Assembly (NCBI GenBank): GCA_013112555.1 | Contig: JABFGK010000001.1 | Coordinates: 744,001 to 808,000 of the forward strand | DNA: 64,000 nucleotides | Origin: Planctomycetota bacterium | GTDB lineage: Bacteria; Planctomycetota; Phycisphaerae; Phycisphaerales; UBA5793 | Direction of reading: 5' to 3' | In this document: piece by piece, positions 46,173 through 54,889 of the stretch | How positions within the stretch are numbered: position 1 is the first letter of the stretch | How the letters are laid out: each line of letters begins with the position of its first letter | Translations under genes and position numbers: made by a program | Notes under the pieces: model-generated | What the model was told of the DNA's origin: nothing | The model's database searches: none | The model's input: the letters and a program-made list of their open reading frames with translations, nothing else

Positions 46173-47957
46173 CTAGTCCTGCATACGGGCCGTCCATTCC
46201 CGATCGGCTGTGCTGATGCGCACTGATTGCGTACCGGTCTCCTCGACCGTGGCGAATTCGAGCGTCGGGATCATCGATTGCACAGGCACGGTCGGGTCAA
46301 AGGTCACGAACAGGCCATCGGCCGAAGGCAGATATCGTCGAGCCCCGGGCAGTTGCCCATACTCGAGGTTGAGGATATTAAGTTTCCCGCCCTGAAAGAT
46401 GACCTGGATCGGCCACGGACCGTTGGGCGTGTCGGCGATGAGGATCACTTCCACGCGCTTCAACCCGATCGTGCGGGTCTGGATGGGCGTGATTGACTGC
46501 ACTTCTCCCCACTGCTCTCTTTGCGACGGCCAATAGTCGTCAATCATCCGGCTTGGCCAGTTCTTGGGAATGCGATCCATCATGATGTCAGCCATGAGCG
46601 TGGTATCGCCGCTATCGATGCTCTGTACGAGTTGCACAGCCAGGTTGGCCAGCCCAGTCTGCATGGTGCTCCATTGCGACACTCTGGTCAGGACGCTCAA
46701 CGCTGATCGGTCAAGCGGGACGATTTCGAGGCCGTGCCCGTCGCGCTTGATGCGGAGACGGCCGTCCGACTCGGCCAGCACATACGTACCTGCCAGGGCA
46801 TCAAGTCGCTCGGGCGCCCAGGTGACGGTTTCCGGCGGCGTCGGCAGGTAATACCGATCTGTGAGCAGGCGACAGGCGATGTTATACATCAGTTGTGATG
46901 ACTGGCGAGATTTCCCGGTATTCGTGACCACGGCAATGATGGCATCGCGATCAGGGAAGCGCATCACTTCGAGTTCCGAGCCTGCAACCGATCCGCCGTG
47001 ACGATGATAGTTAACTCCAGGCGGAGCCCAGGGAAAGCCTTCCATGGTCGTCAGGATGAACCAGCCACAGGCATATTGTGCCATGTTCGGCGTCCAGTAC
47101 TTTTGTTTCGCACCCGCGTTGAGGATGTCATCGCCCTGTAATGCAACATGCCAGCGGTAGAGGTCGGACATGGTGGTGAGCACGCCGCCCATCCCGCGAT
47201 ACTCCCAGCCGTAGGAATGGGTACTGGCAGGGCCGATGTCTTGACCGTCCTCATATCCGTGGGCCACGCGTGCCAGGTCAAGATCGGGATCCTGGCAGAA
47301 GGCAGTCGATGTCATACCGGCCGGCTCAAACAGGAACGCGCGGCAATAGTCGCGATAGTCCATGCCGCCGGCAGTTTCGACAATGCCGGCCAGCAGCGCG
47401 TAGCCGCCGTTGTAATACTCGTACTGCTCACCTGCTGTGTGAGGACGGTTCGTATTCAAGTATTGAGTGACAGCCGTCTCAAGATCAGGCCCGAATCCGC
47501 TCGGACCCATGCGGGCAAAGCCGGCAGTGTGGGTCAGCAAGTGGTAGATTGTGACATCGGCGAACTCTTCTCCCACACCCGGAAGGTGCTCGGCAATTGG
47601 ATCGTCGGTGGAGAGGTGGCCATCCATTTCCAGCCGCAGGATGGCTGCTGCCGTGAACTGCTTGGTGAATGAGGCCGTGTCGAACAGTGTGTCTGCCGTG
47701 TAGGGAATGTCGTTCTTTCGATCGGCCTTGCCATAGCCCTTCTGGACAATGATTTCGTTCTTGTCCGCAAAGAGGACGGCCCCGTTGAAGCCGAAGGCAG
47801 CATAGCCGGCGAGGATCTCATCCAGTTCCCGGCCGAGTTCGCCGCTGATGATTTCGTCAGATGGAGTCGCCTGAGGGGTTGCAGCGGTCGTTGTACCCAG
47901 TACCCAAGTCAGTGTCGCAAGCGTGTATGCCGGCAAATTCCCGAATCGCATGTTCAT
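46173..47957 (-). CDS. serine hydrolase, class C beta-lactamase-like
   Basis: A penicillin-binding-protein-like esterase or beta-lactamase family member. S96-F-T-K99 is the nucleophile motif (DTASFTKQFTAAAIL), YYN at about 183 is the YxN motif, and HRHGGSVAG supplies the H/KxG motif. The N-terminus has a signal peptide (LPAYTLATLTWVLGTTTAA). The C-terminal 200 residues form a lipocalin-like domain often fused to such hydrolases. ATG 47957 and ATG 47951 are both possible behind AAGGG; the second has better spacing. It is divergent to nothing and convergent with the coiled-coil gene. Substrate unknown. Confidence 0.88.
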   Translation of the reverse strand: MNMRFGNLPAYTLATLTWVLGTTTAATPQATPSDEIISGELGRELDEILAGYAAFGFNGAVLFADKNEIIVQKGYGKADRKNDIPYTADTLFDTASFTKQFTAAAILRLEMDGHLSTDDPIAEHLPGVGEEFADVTIYHLLTHTAGFARMGPSGFGPDLETAVTQYLNTNRPHTAGEQYEYYNGGYALLAGIVETAGGMDYRDYCRAFLFEPAGMTSTAFCQDPDLDLARVAHGYEDGQDIGPASTHSYGWEYRGMGGVLTTMSDLYRWHVALQGDDILNAGAKQKYWTPNMAQYACGWFILTTMEGFPWAPPGVNYHRHGGSVAGSELEVMRFPDRDAIIAVVTNTGKSRQSSQLMYNIACRLLTDRYYLPTPPETVTWAPERLDALAGTYVLAESDGRLRIKRDGHGLEIVPLDRSALSVLTRVSQWSTMQTGLANLAVQLVQSIDSGDTTLMADIMMDRIPKNWPSRMIDDYWPSQREQWGEVQSITPIQTRTIGLKRVEVILIADTPNGPWPIQVIFQGGKLNILNLEYGQLPGARRYLPSADGLFVTFDPTVPVQSMIPTLEFATVEETGTQSVRISTADREWTARMQD

Positions 47958-48111
47958 CTACCCTTCTGAGCGGAGGTGGATACAGGCTTGTGCAGCGTCC
48001 CAGCCTCTGATGAGCCCCGGTGACTACACGCGGGGCCAATAGGATAGCGGGCCGATGGGATTCGTGACCGGTGATTCCCCTTTGTATGCTTCCTTCGGAA
48101 CCATTCGCCGA

Positions 48112-48135
48112 CCCCCAGCGGAGCTGGGGGCTAAC
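48112..48135. repeat. REP-like palindrome, family 1, variant
   Basis: CCCCCAGC-GGA-GCTGGGGG-CTAAC, the same unit with a compensatory pair change (A-T for G-C) that keeps the stem. It lies in the 602-base gene-free region 47958-48559. Confidence 0.8.
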
Positions 48136-48178
48136 AAAGACGCCACTGGTGGTGGCGGGGGGGATGAAGAGAGGATGG

Positions 48179-48198
48179 ATTCCGGCCTGCGCCGGAAT
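48179..48198. repeat. palindromic interspersed repeat (ATTCCGG type)
   Basis: ATTCCGG-cctgcg-CCGGAAT followed by GACG. It is related to the palindrome at 37790. Confidence 0.65.
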
Positions 48199-48223
48199 GA
48201 CGGGGGAGATGCTTGCGCATCAT

Positions 48224-48246
48224 CCCCCCGGCGGAGCCGGGGGCTA
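48224..48246. repeat. REP-like palindrome, family 1
   Basis: CCCCCCGGC-GGA-GCCGGGGG-CTA. It lies 11 bases before the att-like repeat at 48257. Confidence 0.8.
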
Positions 48247-48256
48247 CCCGGAATGG

Positions 48257-48276
48257 AAACGGAGAGGGTGGGATTC
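48257..48276. repeat. att-like 20-bp copy of the tRNA-Ser 3' end
   Basis: AAACGGAGAGGGTGGGATTC is identical to 53411-53430, which spans the 3' end and T-arm of tRNA-Ser plus three bases beyond. The two copies are in the same orientation, 5,154 bases apart. This is the pattern left by integration into a tRNA gene. The rest of 47958-48559 holds only repeats. Confidence 0.75.
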
Positions 48277-48559
48277 TCTCAGGATCGAATCCGTAACCTG
48301 TTGCAACCACTGGAGTTAGCACTGACTTCCCGCTCATCCGACGAGATCGACAACCTCCGGAAATTGCTGGTCTTGCACGGTTTCTTACCGTCTTGATACA
48401 CGGATTTGGGACTCACCATGGGACTCGGGACACGCATCGCGCCTTGTATGGGCGCTGTTGCTCATACACTCGTTGGTCAGACAAATCAGGGCAGACAACC
48501 AACACTACTGATTCGACCAGCCATGCGGCCAAGGGACGTGGTATGCACAATCTATCAGC

Positions 48560-50095
48560 CTACTCGAGCAAAGTCGCCTTCGTCTTCTCACAGGTGGTGA
48601 GGTCGACACCCTGCACGATGAGGCGGCCGCATGCTTTGCCAGGCACCTTGCCGGTGACGGTCAGTTGTCCCATGCCATCAGCACGGCCAACTGCGGCGAC
48701 GATCGGATTGGCGATGTTGACAAACAGGTCCGGGCAGTAAGGCAGGGCTTCGGTTTTGCCTTGTTTTGTGCCATAGAGGAGCGCCAGTCGATCGTCTGGT
48801 TTGGCGCCGTAGATGGTGATGCGCATTTTGCCGGGACAGTCGCCTTCGATGTCGAGGGAGAGGGGGGCGAGGTCGTGGAAAGCGAAGACAGCCCCCTTCT
48901 CGCCATTGTGCCTGTTAGCATTTGTGATGGCCGTTCCTCTGTGGATCGATATGCGTGCACCCGTCCAATCACCGCTCATCGCATCAAACGGCAGTAGCTT
49001 TGCCCTTTCACCCCATCCACCATCCTCAAGGTAAAAGAGATATGCTGCTCCTGCTAGCTGCCCGTTCTCATCATCATAAGGTGCCCCGACTACTGCAGTG
49101 CTATCATGAACTGCTACATCTGCACCGAATTTATCCCCGGAACTTACACCACTCGCACTCAGCATTTGCAGTAGTTCCCACCCATCACTGTGAGAGGGTA
49201 ACCACATGTACGCAAATCCGGGTTCAGGATCATCACGCGTATATGGTGCGCCAACCAACAGCTGTTTGCCATCCAAGCTGATAGAATCACCGAAATAGTC
49301 GCCGATTCTCCCGTTTGGAGCATAGAGCTTGTCTTGTTGAATCCACTTGCCGTCTGCATCACGACCAAAGACATAAACACACCCTTGACGCTCATCCAGT
49401 CCATGATGTTGGTCAGAGCCCACTGCGACTGCTTCGCATGAGACTGCTACTGAAGTGCCAAACAACGAGTTAGTCAGTAGGTCCGAAGGTTCAAGTTTGG
49501 CAGTCTCATTCCATCCTGCCCCCTCAGTCCATTCAAAGACATAGGCCGCCCCGCTACTAGACGCATTACCGTCGTGTCCTGGCGCGCCAACAACCAGTGT
49601 GGTGCCTGATAGATCGAGACTGCTCCCGAACATATCTGCGCTCTGTGTGTCACTACCCGTTAGGACTTCTCCCGCCGTCCATCCGTTCTGTTTTGAATAG
49701 TTATACAAGAACACCAGTCCGGTCTCATTGTAATTCAAAGCGCCAATGGCGGCCAGATTCCTACCGGCCGCCACGGCATATCCGTATCTCCCGTATGCCT
49801 CGCCCTCTGGAGGGAGAAGGGTCTTCTCCAGTTCCCACCCAGAACTGGGGAGGTACCGATAGATCCAGGCCCCGCCACATTGAGGCCCGAGTTCGTATGC
49901 CGCATAGTCGCCCACGACCGCAGTATCATCATAGATGGACACAGCCCATCCGAACTCCTCGCAGTAGCACTGATTAGGCGGGTTGATGACATAATCCTCT
50001 TGGAGCATGTCTTGACCCAGGGCATGGTAGCAATCTAAGGCGCCATGCGCGATGACACAGAGCAGAACCAGTTTGGGTTTGCATAGGATGGTCAT
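48560..50095 (-). CDS. secreted FG-GAP-repeat protein
   Basis: A 511-residue protein with a signal peptide (LVLLCVIAHGALDCYHALGQ) and about seven FG-GAP-type blades, such as ADMFGSSLDLSGTTLVVGAP and GDYFGDSISLDGKQLLVGAP. The last 100 residues are the shared module (PGKMRITIYGAKPDDRLALL to TTCEKTKATLLE). GAGGT lies 8 bases before ATG 50095. The blades are like those fused to the kinase at 7958. It lies inside the att-flanked segment and directly after the RHS tips. Function unknown; extracellular. Confidence 0.86.
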   Translation of the reverse strand: MTILCKPKLVLLCVIAHGALDCYHALGQDMLQEDYVINPPNQCYCEEFGWAVSIYDDTAVVGDYAAYELGPQCGGAWIYRYLPSSGWELEKTLLPPEGEAYGRYGYAVAAGRNLAAIGALNYNETGLVFLYNYSKQNGWTAGEVLTGSDTQSADMFGSSLDLSGTTLVVGAPGHDGNASSSGAAYVFEWTEGAGWNETAKLEPSDLLTNSLFGTSVAVSCEAVAVGSDQHHGLDERQGCVYVFGRDADGKWIQQDKLYAPNGRIGDYFGDSISLDGKQLLVGAPYTRDDPEPGFAYMWLPSHSDGWELLQMLSASGVSSGDKFGADVAVHDSTAVVGAPYDDENGQLAGAAYLFYLEDGGWGERAKLLPFDAMSGDWTGARISIHRGTAITNANRHNGEKGAVFAFHDLAPLSLDIEGDCPGKMRITIYGAKPDDRLALLYGTKQGKTEALPYCPDLFVNIANPIVAAVGRADGMGQLTVTGKVPGKACGRLIVQGVDLTTCEKTKATLLE

Positions 50096-50145
50096 TCATA
50101 ATACCTCGCAATTGGTCTAGTATACGCCTCTGACATTAAGGGCAC

Positions 50146-51489
50146 TCATATGTCAGGGTTCCCTGTTTCGCAACAGAATCGCAGTATTACACTGCTTTGC
50201 GTATCTGGAGCACCGAGTACCTCCCCATGCTTTGTGCCTCGCCCACGCTTGGGCCGAACAAAGCGATTCGATCCCGATGTCTTGATCCCTGGCTTCTTGT
50301 ATGAAGCGCTAACGGTGTACTTTATGTCATGGCATGAATCACCTTGGCTATACCCATCGTCCTCGAACTTGGTGGAATATACTACCACCTGCTCGCCTTC
50401 TAGTAACACGTGCCGCGTACTAAGAGTGTGTATTTCCACCTCAATAAGGCCGGGATCCTGTGGACACATCCAACTGGCTTCCCATGTATGCACCCAGAAG
50501 CCAAGATTGCTATCTACCTGCCAGTTGTAGATGTAATCATCTGGATCGACAGTACCGCCATATCCCCATTTTGCACTCCAAGTGTTGAACCATATGGGTC
50601 CGCTTGTATCCTCGAATTCGTCTACTTCCTTAGGCAGTTCTGCGTAGTTGTAGCCAAGGAAGTCACTGTGGTGTATATCGTAAGCTGACCACCCTTCTAC
50701 TGGTGATATATTCTGCCCCCATGGCACCCAGCGTGGCCACGCCGTCCAGTAATATGCCCTTCCATCACCTAGTCCTAGCGGATCTAGGAGATCGACGGCA
50801 TCCCCCCCCACATACTCATACACATTCATCCCGTCGACGAAGCCCAGCGGATCTCGTCGTGTCCATCGTCCCAGGACCGGATGCAGCACACGGTGTCGGA
50901 CGTGGTACAGACTCACGACACCATCCCACTCGTAGCCCGCGTAGCCCTTGCGGTTGCCGACGGCGGTGAGATCGTTGAAGCCGCTGGTGGTTCCCTGATA
51001 GTTGCTTTGCGCAATCGACTTATCGGTCGCATCCACGCTGCTGCCCCCGTCCAGGTCCAGGTCACCGCGCACGTCATACGTGGAAGCGTCGATCCATGAT
51101 TGGATCTGGGCGATGTCGGTGGCGTCGCAGTCACCGTCGGAGTCGGTGTCACCGCCTGGAAGGCCGAAGGGGATGCCGTAGGGCGAGTACTTGATCCACT
51201 CGACCATGTAGCCGCCGGAGGTCACGATGGCAGACACGTCTGCTCTCCAGTTCTGGCAGTAATAGCGTACCTCGTCCAGAGCGTCTGCCTGCGAGGTCCA
51301 CCCGGTGCTGGCGTCTTTATCCCGCAATATCACACTATCAATGTAACTCGATCCGCCCATCCCGTCAAGGCCTGCGTTGTGATTCACGAACTGTTCTTTC
51401 GGACTCGTGTCGTCTTCCCGGAAGGTGGTCACGATCCGCCAGTTGTCGCGGCACGTCCTCTGGTCGAACTCGTACTCACACTGTCCCAC
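50146..51489 (-). CDS. orphan RHS tip 1 (RHS core remnant plus unknown C-terminus)
   Basis: The N-terminal half is the end of an RHS/YD-repeat core: NWRIVTTFREDDTSPKEQFV, GLDGMGGSSYIDSVILRDKD, then a dockerin-like calcium segment GDTDSDGDCDATDIAQIQSW and the core end LGRWTRRDPLGFVDGMNVYE with DLLDPLGLGDG. The 220-residue C-terminus is unrelated to that of tip 2 and matches no toxin family that I recognise; it is Trp- and Tyr-rich and ends in a basic segment. The thousands of residues expected before the core are missing, so this is a truncated or displaced tip. The GTG start at 51489 is arbitrary. Confidence 0.8.
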   Translation of the reverse strand: MGQCEYEFDQRTCRDNWRIVTTFREDDTSPKEQFVNHNAGLDGMGGSSYIDSVILRDKDASTGWTSQADALDEVRYYCQNWRADVSAIVTSGGYMVEWIKYSPYGIPFGLPGGDTDSDGDCDATDIAQIQSWIDASTYDVRGDLDLDGGSSVDATDKSIAQSNYQGTTSGFNDLTAVGNRKGYAGYEWDGVVSLYHVRHRVLHPVLGRWTRRDPLGFVDGMNVYEYVGGDAVDLLDPLGLGDGRAYYWTAWPRWVPWGQNISPVEGWSAYDIHHSDFLGYNYAELPKEVDEFEDTSGPIWFNTWSAKWGYGGTVDPDDYIYNWQVDSNLGFWVHTWEASWMCPQDPGLIEVEIHTLSTRHVLLEGEQVVVYSTKFEDDGYSQGDSCHDIKYTVSASYKKPGIKTSGSNRFVRPKRGRGTKHGEVLGAPDTQSSVILRFCCETGNPDI

Positions 51490-51629
51490 ACGTTGGCGTG
51501 TTGCCCAGCGTGGAGTATGGCCTGATCAGCGCGCCATCAGCACCCGGCTCGCTGTCTGGAGGAGACGGTCCGGTACGACCTGATCCACCTAGCTATTTGG
51601 CTGCCGGTGAATAGGTCTGAAAGTAGGCT

Positions 51630-52208
51630 CTAATCATACGCAAGCTGCCACTCCTCTCCAAGGCTAACAAGCGTTAGCCACGTGTACTCTTCTCTTGCTG
51701 CGGCAGCTCTTGCGTGAATAAGACATACAACGCTCTTGTGTGGCGGGCTCAGCCAATAGCTCGTAATGTCGGCGCCACACTGTTCGATAGAGTACACCGT
51801 TAGTCCACCTGCGCTATAGGGAAGGGATATCTCCTGTCCATCGCAAATCGCGCGTTCGAGACTCAAGAGATCACCTTCATTGTTCTTAACAGCGACAGTA
51901 AGTGGCCATGGGATCACTACTAATGAAATGATCAACGCACTAGCCAACACATAACCGCCTAATAGCAGGCACTTCGTGCGAACTGCGCCAGCGTACTGCA
52001 TTGCGGCGCCAATTGATAAGATCGCGCCGATCATGAATACAAAGGCGCAGCGATCAACTATTGCTATATTGCATCCCCGCGAGGTGGTTGCGATCGCCCA
52101 GATACAAACAATGTACATGACTGCTAGTATTGCTCCATGCATCTGTAGGGACATGGACAGTATGCGTGTATGCGTGCGACCATGTTCGTGTGCGCTGCGT
52201 TTTGTCAT
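51630..52208 (-). CDS. small membrane protein, candidate immunity protein
   Basis: A 192-residue protein with three hydrophobic helices: MHGAILAVMYIVCIWAIATT, CAFVFMIGAILSIGAAMQYA and CLLLGGYVLASALIISLVVI. A C-terminal domain of about 90 residues follows (ICDGQEISLPYSAGGLTVYS). No family is recognised. TAGGA lies 8 bases before ATG 52208. In transcription order it is the first gene after RHS tip 2, 83 bases past its stop, the usual place of an immunity gene. Base composition is lower in GC than the surroundings, as for many toxin/immunity pairs. Confidence 0.6.
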   Translation of the reverse strand: MTKRSAHEHGRTHTRILSMSLQMHGAILAVMYIVCIWAIATTSRGCNIAIVDRCAFVFMIGAILSIGAAMQYAGAVRTKCLLLGGYVLASALIISLVVIPWPLTVAVKNNEGDLLSLERAICDGQEISLPYSAGGLTVYSIEQCGADITSYWLSPPHKSVVCLIHARAAAAREEYTWLTLVSLGEEWQLAYD

Positions 52209-52291
52209 CCACACATCCTAATTAAAAGTGCCGTAGTCCACGCTATTGGCTTGAACATCGCTTGCATTTCAGTAAGCGAGTTATCTCAAGG

Positions 52292-53332
52292 CTACCATTC
52301 AAAATATGGGTCGCAGGGGCACAATGAGCAATTCGGCCTGTCGCATAGAGTATGCAATGAAAACTCCTTCATGACATCGCACACATCGCTCGGCAAAACG
52401 TTTACATTGCCGTCTCGCTTCATTCGATCATAGAGCACGCATCCTGCCCAGATGGACGCTTGGTCGCAGTTAGAATCTGATTTCCATGGCCATTTATCGG
52501 CATGCCCCACGGTCAGGAGCATTGTACATGAGAATCCATTTGCCCTGCCTGTAAACCCATAGTTCATGTTGCCAAGAACTCCCGTATGTACACACGTCCC
52601 ACATAGTTCTGCGCTCTTCTCACACGGAGGACTCGCGCAGGCGTATGTTCCATTCTGTCTGACACAGGACCACGCGAAGGACTTCTCTTTGTAATCCCAT
52701 TCTCCTCCAGGAGCGACCCTGCCTTGCCATATGTGCCATAAGAACGGATCGGTAAACCAATGTCGCCAACCTTGCTCTCTATTAAGCCATACCTCGTGGT
52801 AGTTTGCTGTGAGTTCATCCGCCCACCAGTCGTCAATTTCGGGTCCACAGATACTGCATTGTGTACTGCCCGGTGGTATCTCGTCGCATTTTTCCTTATT
52901 GAGGCCCTGCGGATCTGCTGTTGCTGTCGTCCAGCCCCCCACATACTCATACACATTCATTCCATCGACGTATCCGAGCGGATCGCGTCGCGTCCACCGT
53001 CCGAGGACCGGATGTAGCAGTCGGTGCCGGACGTGGTACATGCTGACTACGCCGTCCCACTCGTAGCCCGCGTAGCCCTTGCGGTTGCCAATGGCGGTGA
53101 GATCGTTGAAGCCGCTGGTGGTGCCCTGGTAGTTGCTCTGTGCGATCGACTTGTCGGTCGAGTCGACATCGGCGTCCCGATCCACGTCGCCGCGTACGTC
53201 GTAGGAGGCAGCGCAGGGCCGAGACGTCCATCCCGAGTTGGCGTCCTTGTCTCGCAAGATCACACTATCAATGTAACTCGAACCACCCATCCCGTCAAGG
53301 CCGATTTCTCGATCGGGCCCGAGCCTCAGCAC
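52292..53332 (-). CDS. orphan RHS tip 2 with Ntox44-like C-terminus
   Basis: The core segment GLDGMGGSSYIDSVILRDKD and LGRWTRRDPLGYVDGMNVYE are almost the same as in tip 1, but about 65 residues between them are deleted. After DPQGLNKEK comes a new C-terminus of about 185 residues. Its pattern (WDYKEKSFAW, then GNMNYGFTGRANGFSCTMLL, then DQASIWAGCVLYDRM) resembles the Ntox44 toxin domain of polymorphic toxins. It is rich in Cys (13 in the last 185). RHS homology begins sharply at 53302, about 110 bases from the tRNA, so the 5' part is lost. The GTG at 53332 is arbitrary. Confidence 0.78.
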   Translation of the reverse strand: MLRLGPDREIGLDGMGGSSYIDSVILRDKDANSGWTSRPCAASYDVRGDVDRDADVDSTDKSIAQSNYQGTTSGFNDLTAIGNRKGYAGYEWDGVVSMYHVRHRLLHPVLGRWTRRDPLGYVDGMNVYEYVGGWTTATADPQGLNKEKCDEIPPGSTQCSICGPEIDDWWADELTANYHEVWLNREQGWRHWFTDPFLWHIWQGRVAPGGEWDYKEKSFAWSCVRQNGTYACASPPCEKSAELCGTCVHTGVLGNMNYGFTGRANGFSCTMLLTVGHADKWPWKSDSNCDQASIWAGCVLYDRMKRDGNVNVLPSDVCDVMKEFSLHTLCDRPNCSLCPCDPYFEW

Positions 53333-53358
53333 TCAGAGCGAGGGTGACGCAGACAGCA

Positions 53359-53378
53359 GGGCACGCAGCAGCGTGCCC
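53359..53378. repeat. palindrome near the tRNA
   Basis: GGGCACGC-agca-GCGTGCCC, a perfect 8-bp stem followed by CCTAC. It resembles the palindrome at 24329. Confidence 0.65.
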
Positions 53379-53410
53379 CTACTCGCATTCAGGGCCAGGT
53401 GTGAGTTTGA

Positions 53411-53430
53411 AAACGGAGAGGGTGGGATTC
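53411..53430. repeat. att-like 20-bp repeat at the tRNA-Ser 3' end
   Basis: This is identical to 48257-48276. It includes the last 17 bases of the tRNA-Ser gene with its discriminator plus three bases past its end. Confidence 0.75.
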
Positions 53431-53500
53431 GAACCCACGGAGACCCGGAGGCCTCACCGGTTTTCGAGACCGGCCCATTCAACCGCTCTGGCACCTCTCC
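53414..53500 (-). tRNA. tRNA-Ser (anticodon CGA)
   Basis: On the minus strand GGAGAGG pairs with CCTCTCC in the acceptor stem; G73 is the discriminator, as in serine tRNAs. The anticodon arm is CCGGT-CTCGAAA-ACCGG, so the anticodon is CGA, reading UCG. There is a long class II variable arm and T-loop GGGTTCGAATCCC. CCA is not encoded. A small hairpin GCCTAT-TCTC-ATAGGC is just upstream (53505-53520). Confidence 0.95.
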
Positions 53501-53607
53501 AAGTGCCTATTCTCATAGGCGTTACTTGCTATCTGCTGGCCCGCCGGTATCCTGTCTGACACTTCATTTGACACTTGTAGGCGTTCACGACCGGACGGAG
53601 GTCAGCA

Positions 53608-54831
53608 GTGCCGAAACATAGGATCGAACCAAAACAGAAGCAATCACGGATGGAACGCTTTGCGGGCATTTTGCCCCGCGAGGATTTTCCGCTGTCGCCT
53701 CACCTGCCAACCAACCGCTGGTACAAGACTGTACGAGGCATCAGACACTACTTCGGTTCCCTGGATGACCCCGATGGAGCCCTGGCCGAATGGCTTCGCC
53801 ACAAGGACGCCATTCACGCCACAGGACAGAAACTCGATGAGACCGAGGGCTTCACTGTGGCCCAGGTCTGTGCCCGGTTCATGGCGGTCAAGTCAGAGGA
53901 TCTGGCGTGTGGCGCTATTTCTGCCCGCACCATCCAGGACTGGCAAGGCACCTGCGAGTTGGTCGTGAGGTCGTTCGGCAAATCCACTCCCGCAGCATGC
54001 GTCACGACTGAGCGCTTCGCTGCACTTGGTTCAGCGTTGAAGAAGAGGTACGGACCAGTCCGGCGTGCCAACGAGATTGGTCGAGTCAAGGGAGTGTTCC
54101 GGTTCGCATTCGAGGAAGGTATCATCCCGACCCTCCCTCGATATGGGAAGCGTTTCCAAAGGCCTGGGAAGGACGTGGTGCGCAGGCATCGTGCAAAGCA
54201 GCCTGCTCGGATCTTCACGGCGAGCGAAGTTCGGCGATTGATTGACCGAGCCGGCGATATCCGTCTCCAGGCGGCGATTCTGCTTGGCGTGAATGGTGGC
54301 TTTGGTGCGTCCGATTGCTCGACACTCCAAGAGGATCACATCGATTGGAATCATGGTTTCTATGACCACGCTCGTGCAAAGACAGGCGTGCCTCGTCGGT
54401 TCAAACTCTGGCCTGAGACCGTAGAAGCCCTCCGGCAGGTGGTCGGTGAGCGACCGATACCCGCTGCCCGGGAACACGCTGGCCTCGTATTCATCACAAA
54501 CCGCGGCCTGCCGGTAGTCAGGGTGACAAGAACGTCGCGGACAGACTATTTCAGCGTCCAGTTCACCACTCTGCGACGCTCCCTCAAGATCGGCCCCGAG
54601 GGTGCCGGGTTGTACACCCTTAGAAGGCTCACGGAGACGATCGGCGGTCGCGCCAAAGACCAGGCCGCGCTGGACTACGTGATGGGCCACTCCAGCGGTC
54701 ACATCTCGGAGCAGTACCGTGAGTGGCTACACGACGATAGCGAGGATGCTCGTCTGCAGGACATTGCCGACGTGATTCACGACTGGGTTTGGCCGGAAGG
54801 TGGGGAGCACGGGGGTGATGCGGACGAGTAG
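53608..54831 (+). CDS. tyrosine recombinase / integrase, unusual catalytic box
   Basis: A 407-residue site-specific recombinase. The core-binding domain (VAQVCARFMAVKSEDLACGA) is followed by the catalytic domain: ILLGVNGGFGASDCSTLQED, KTGVPRRFKLWPETVEALRQ, then GLYTLRRLTETIG, MGHSSGHIS and the nucleophile in EQYREWL. The first catalytic Arg expected in box I is replaced by the GFGASDC sequence and the box II His is Tyr/Thr. The same sequence style occurs in other planctomycete integrases to my knowledge. GGAGGT 6 bases upstream supports the GTG start at 53608. It lies 107 bases from the 5' end of tRNA-Ser. Confidence 0.88.
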   Translation: MPKHRIEPKQKQSRMERFAGILPREDFPLSPHLPTNRWYKTVRGIRHYFGSLDDPDGALAEWLRHKDAIHATGQKLDETEGFTVAQVCARFMAVKSEDLACGAISARTIQDWQGTCELVVRSFGKSTPAACVTTERFAALGSALKKRYGPVRRANEIGRVKGVFRFAFEEGIIPTLPRYGKRFQRPGKDVVRRHRAKQPARIFTASEVRRLIDRAGDIRLQAAILLGVNGGFGASDCSTLQEDHIDWNHGFYDHARAKTGVPRRFKLWPETVEALRQVVGERPIPAAREHAGLVFITNRGLPVVRVTRTSRTDYFSVQFTTLRRSLKIGPEGAGLYTLRRLTETIGGRAKDQAALDYVMGHSSGHISEQYREWLHDDSEDARLQDIADVIHDWVWPEGGEHGGDADE

Positions 54832-54889
54832 AATGGTCTCATACGGGTAGTCGGCTGATCCCCGACGCACGACCCGGGTCGGGCGTGGT

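Noticed and set aside
48055..48396. Plus-strand frame of 113 codons
   Set aside because: It is made up mostly of REP-like palindromes and the att-like repeat; the apparent protein changes character at each repeat.
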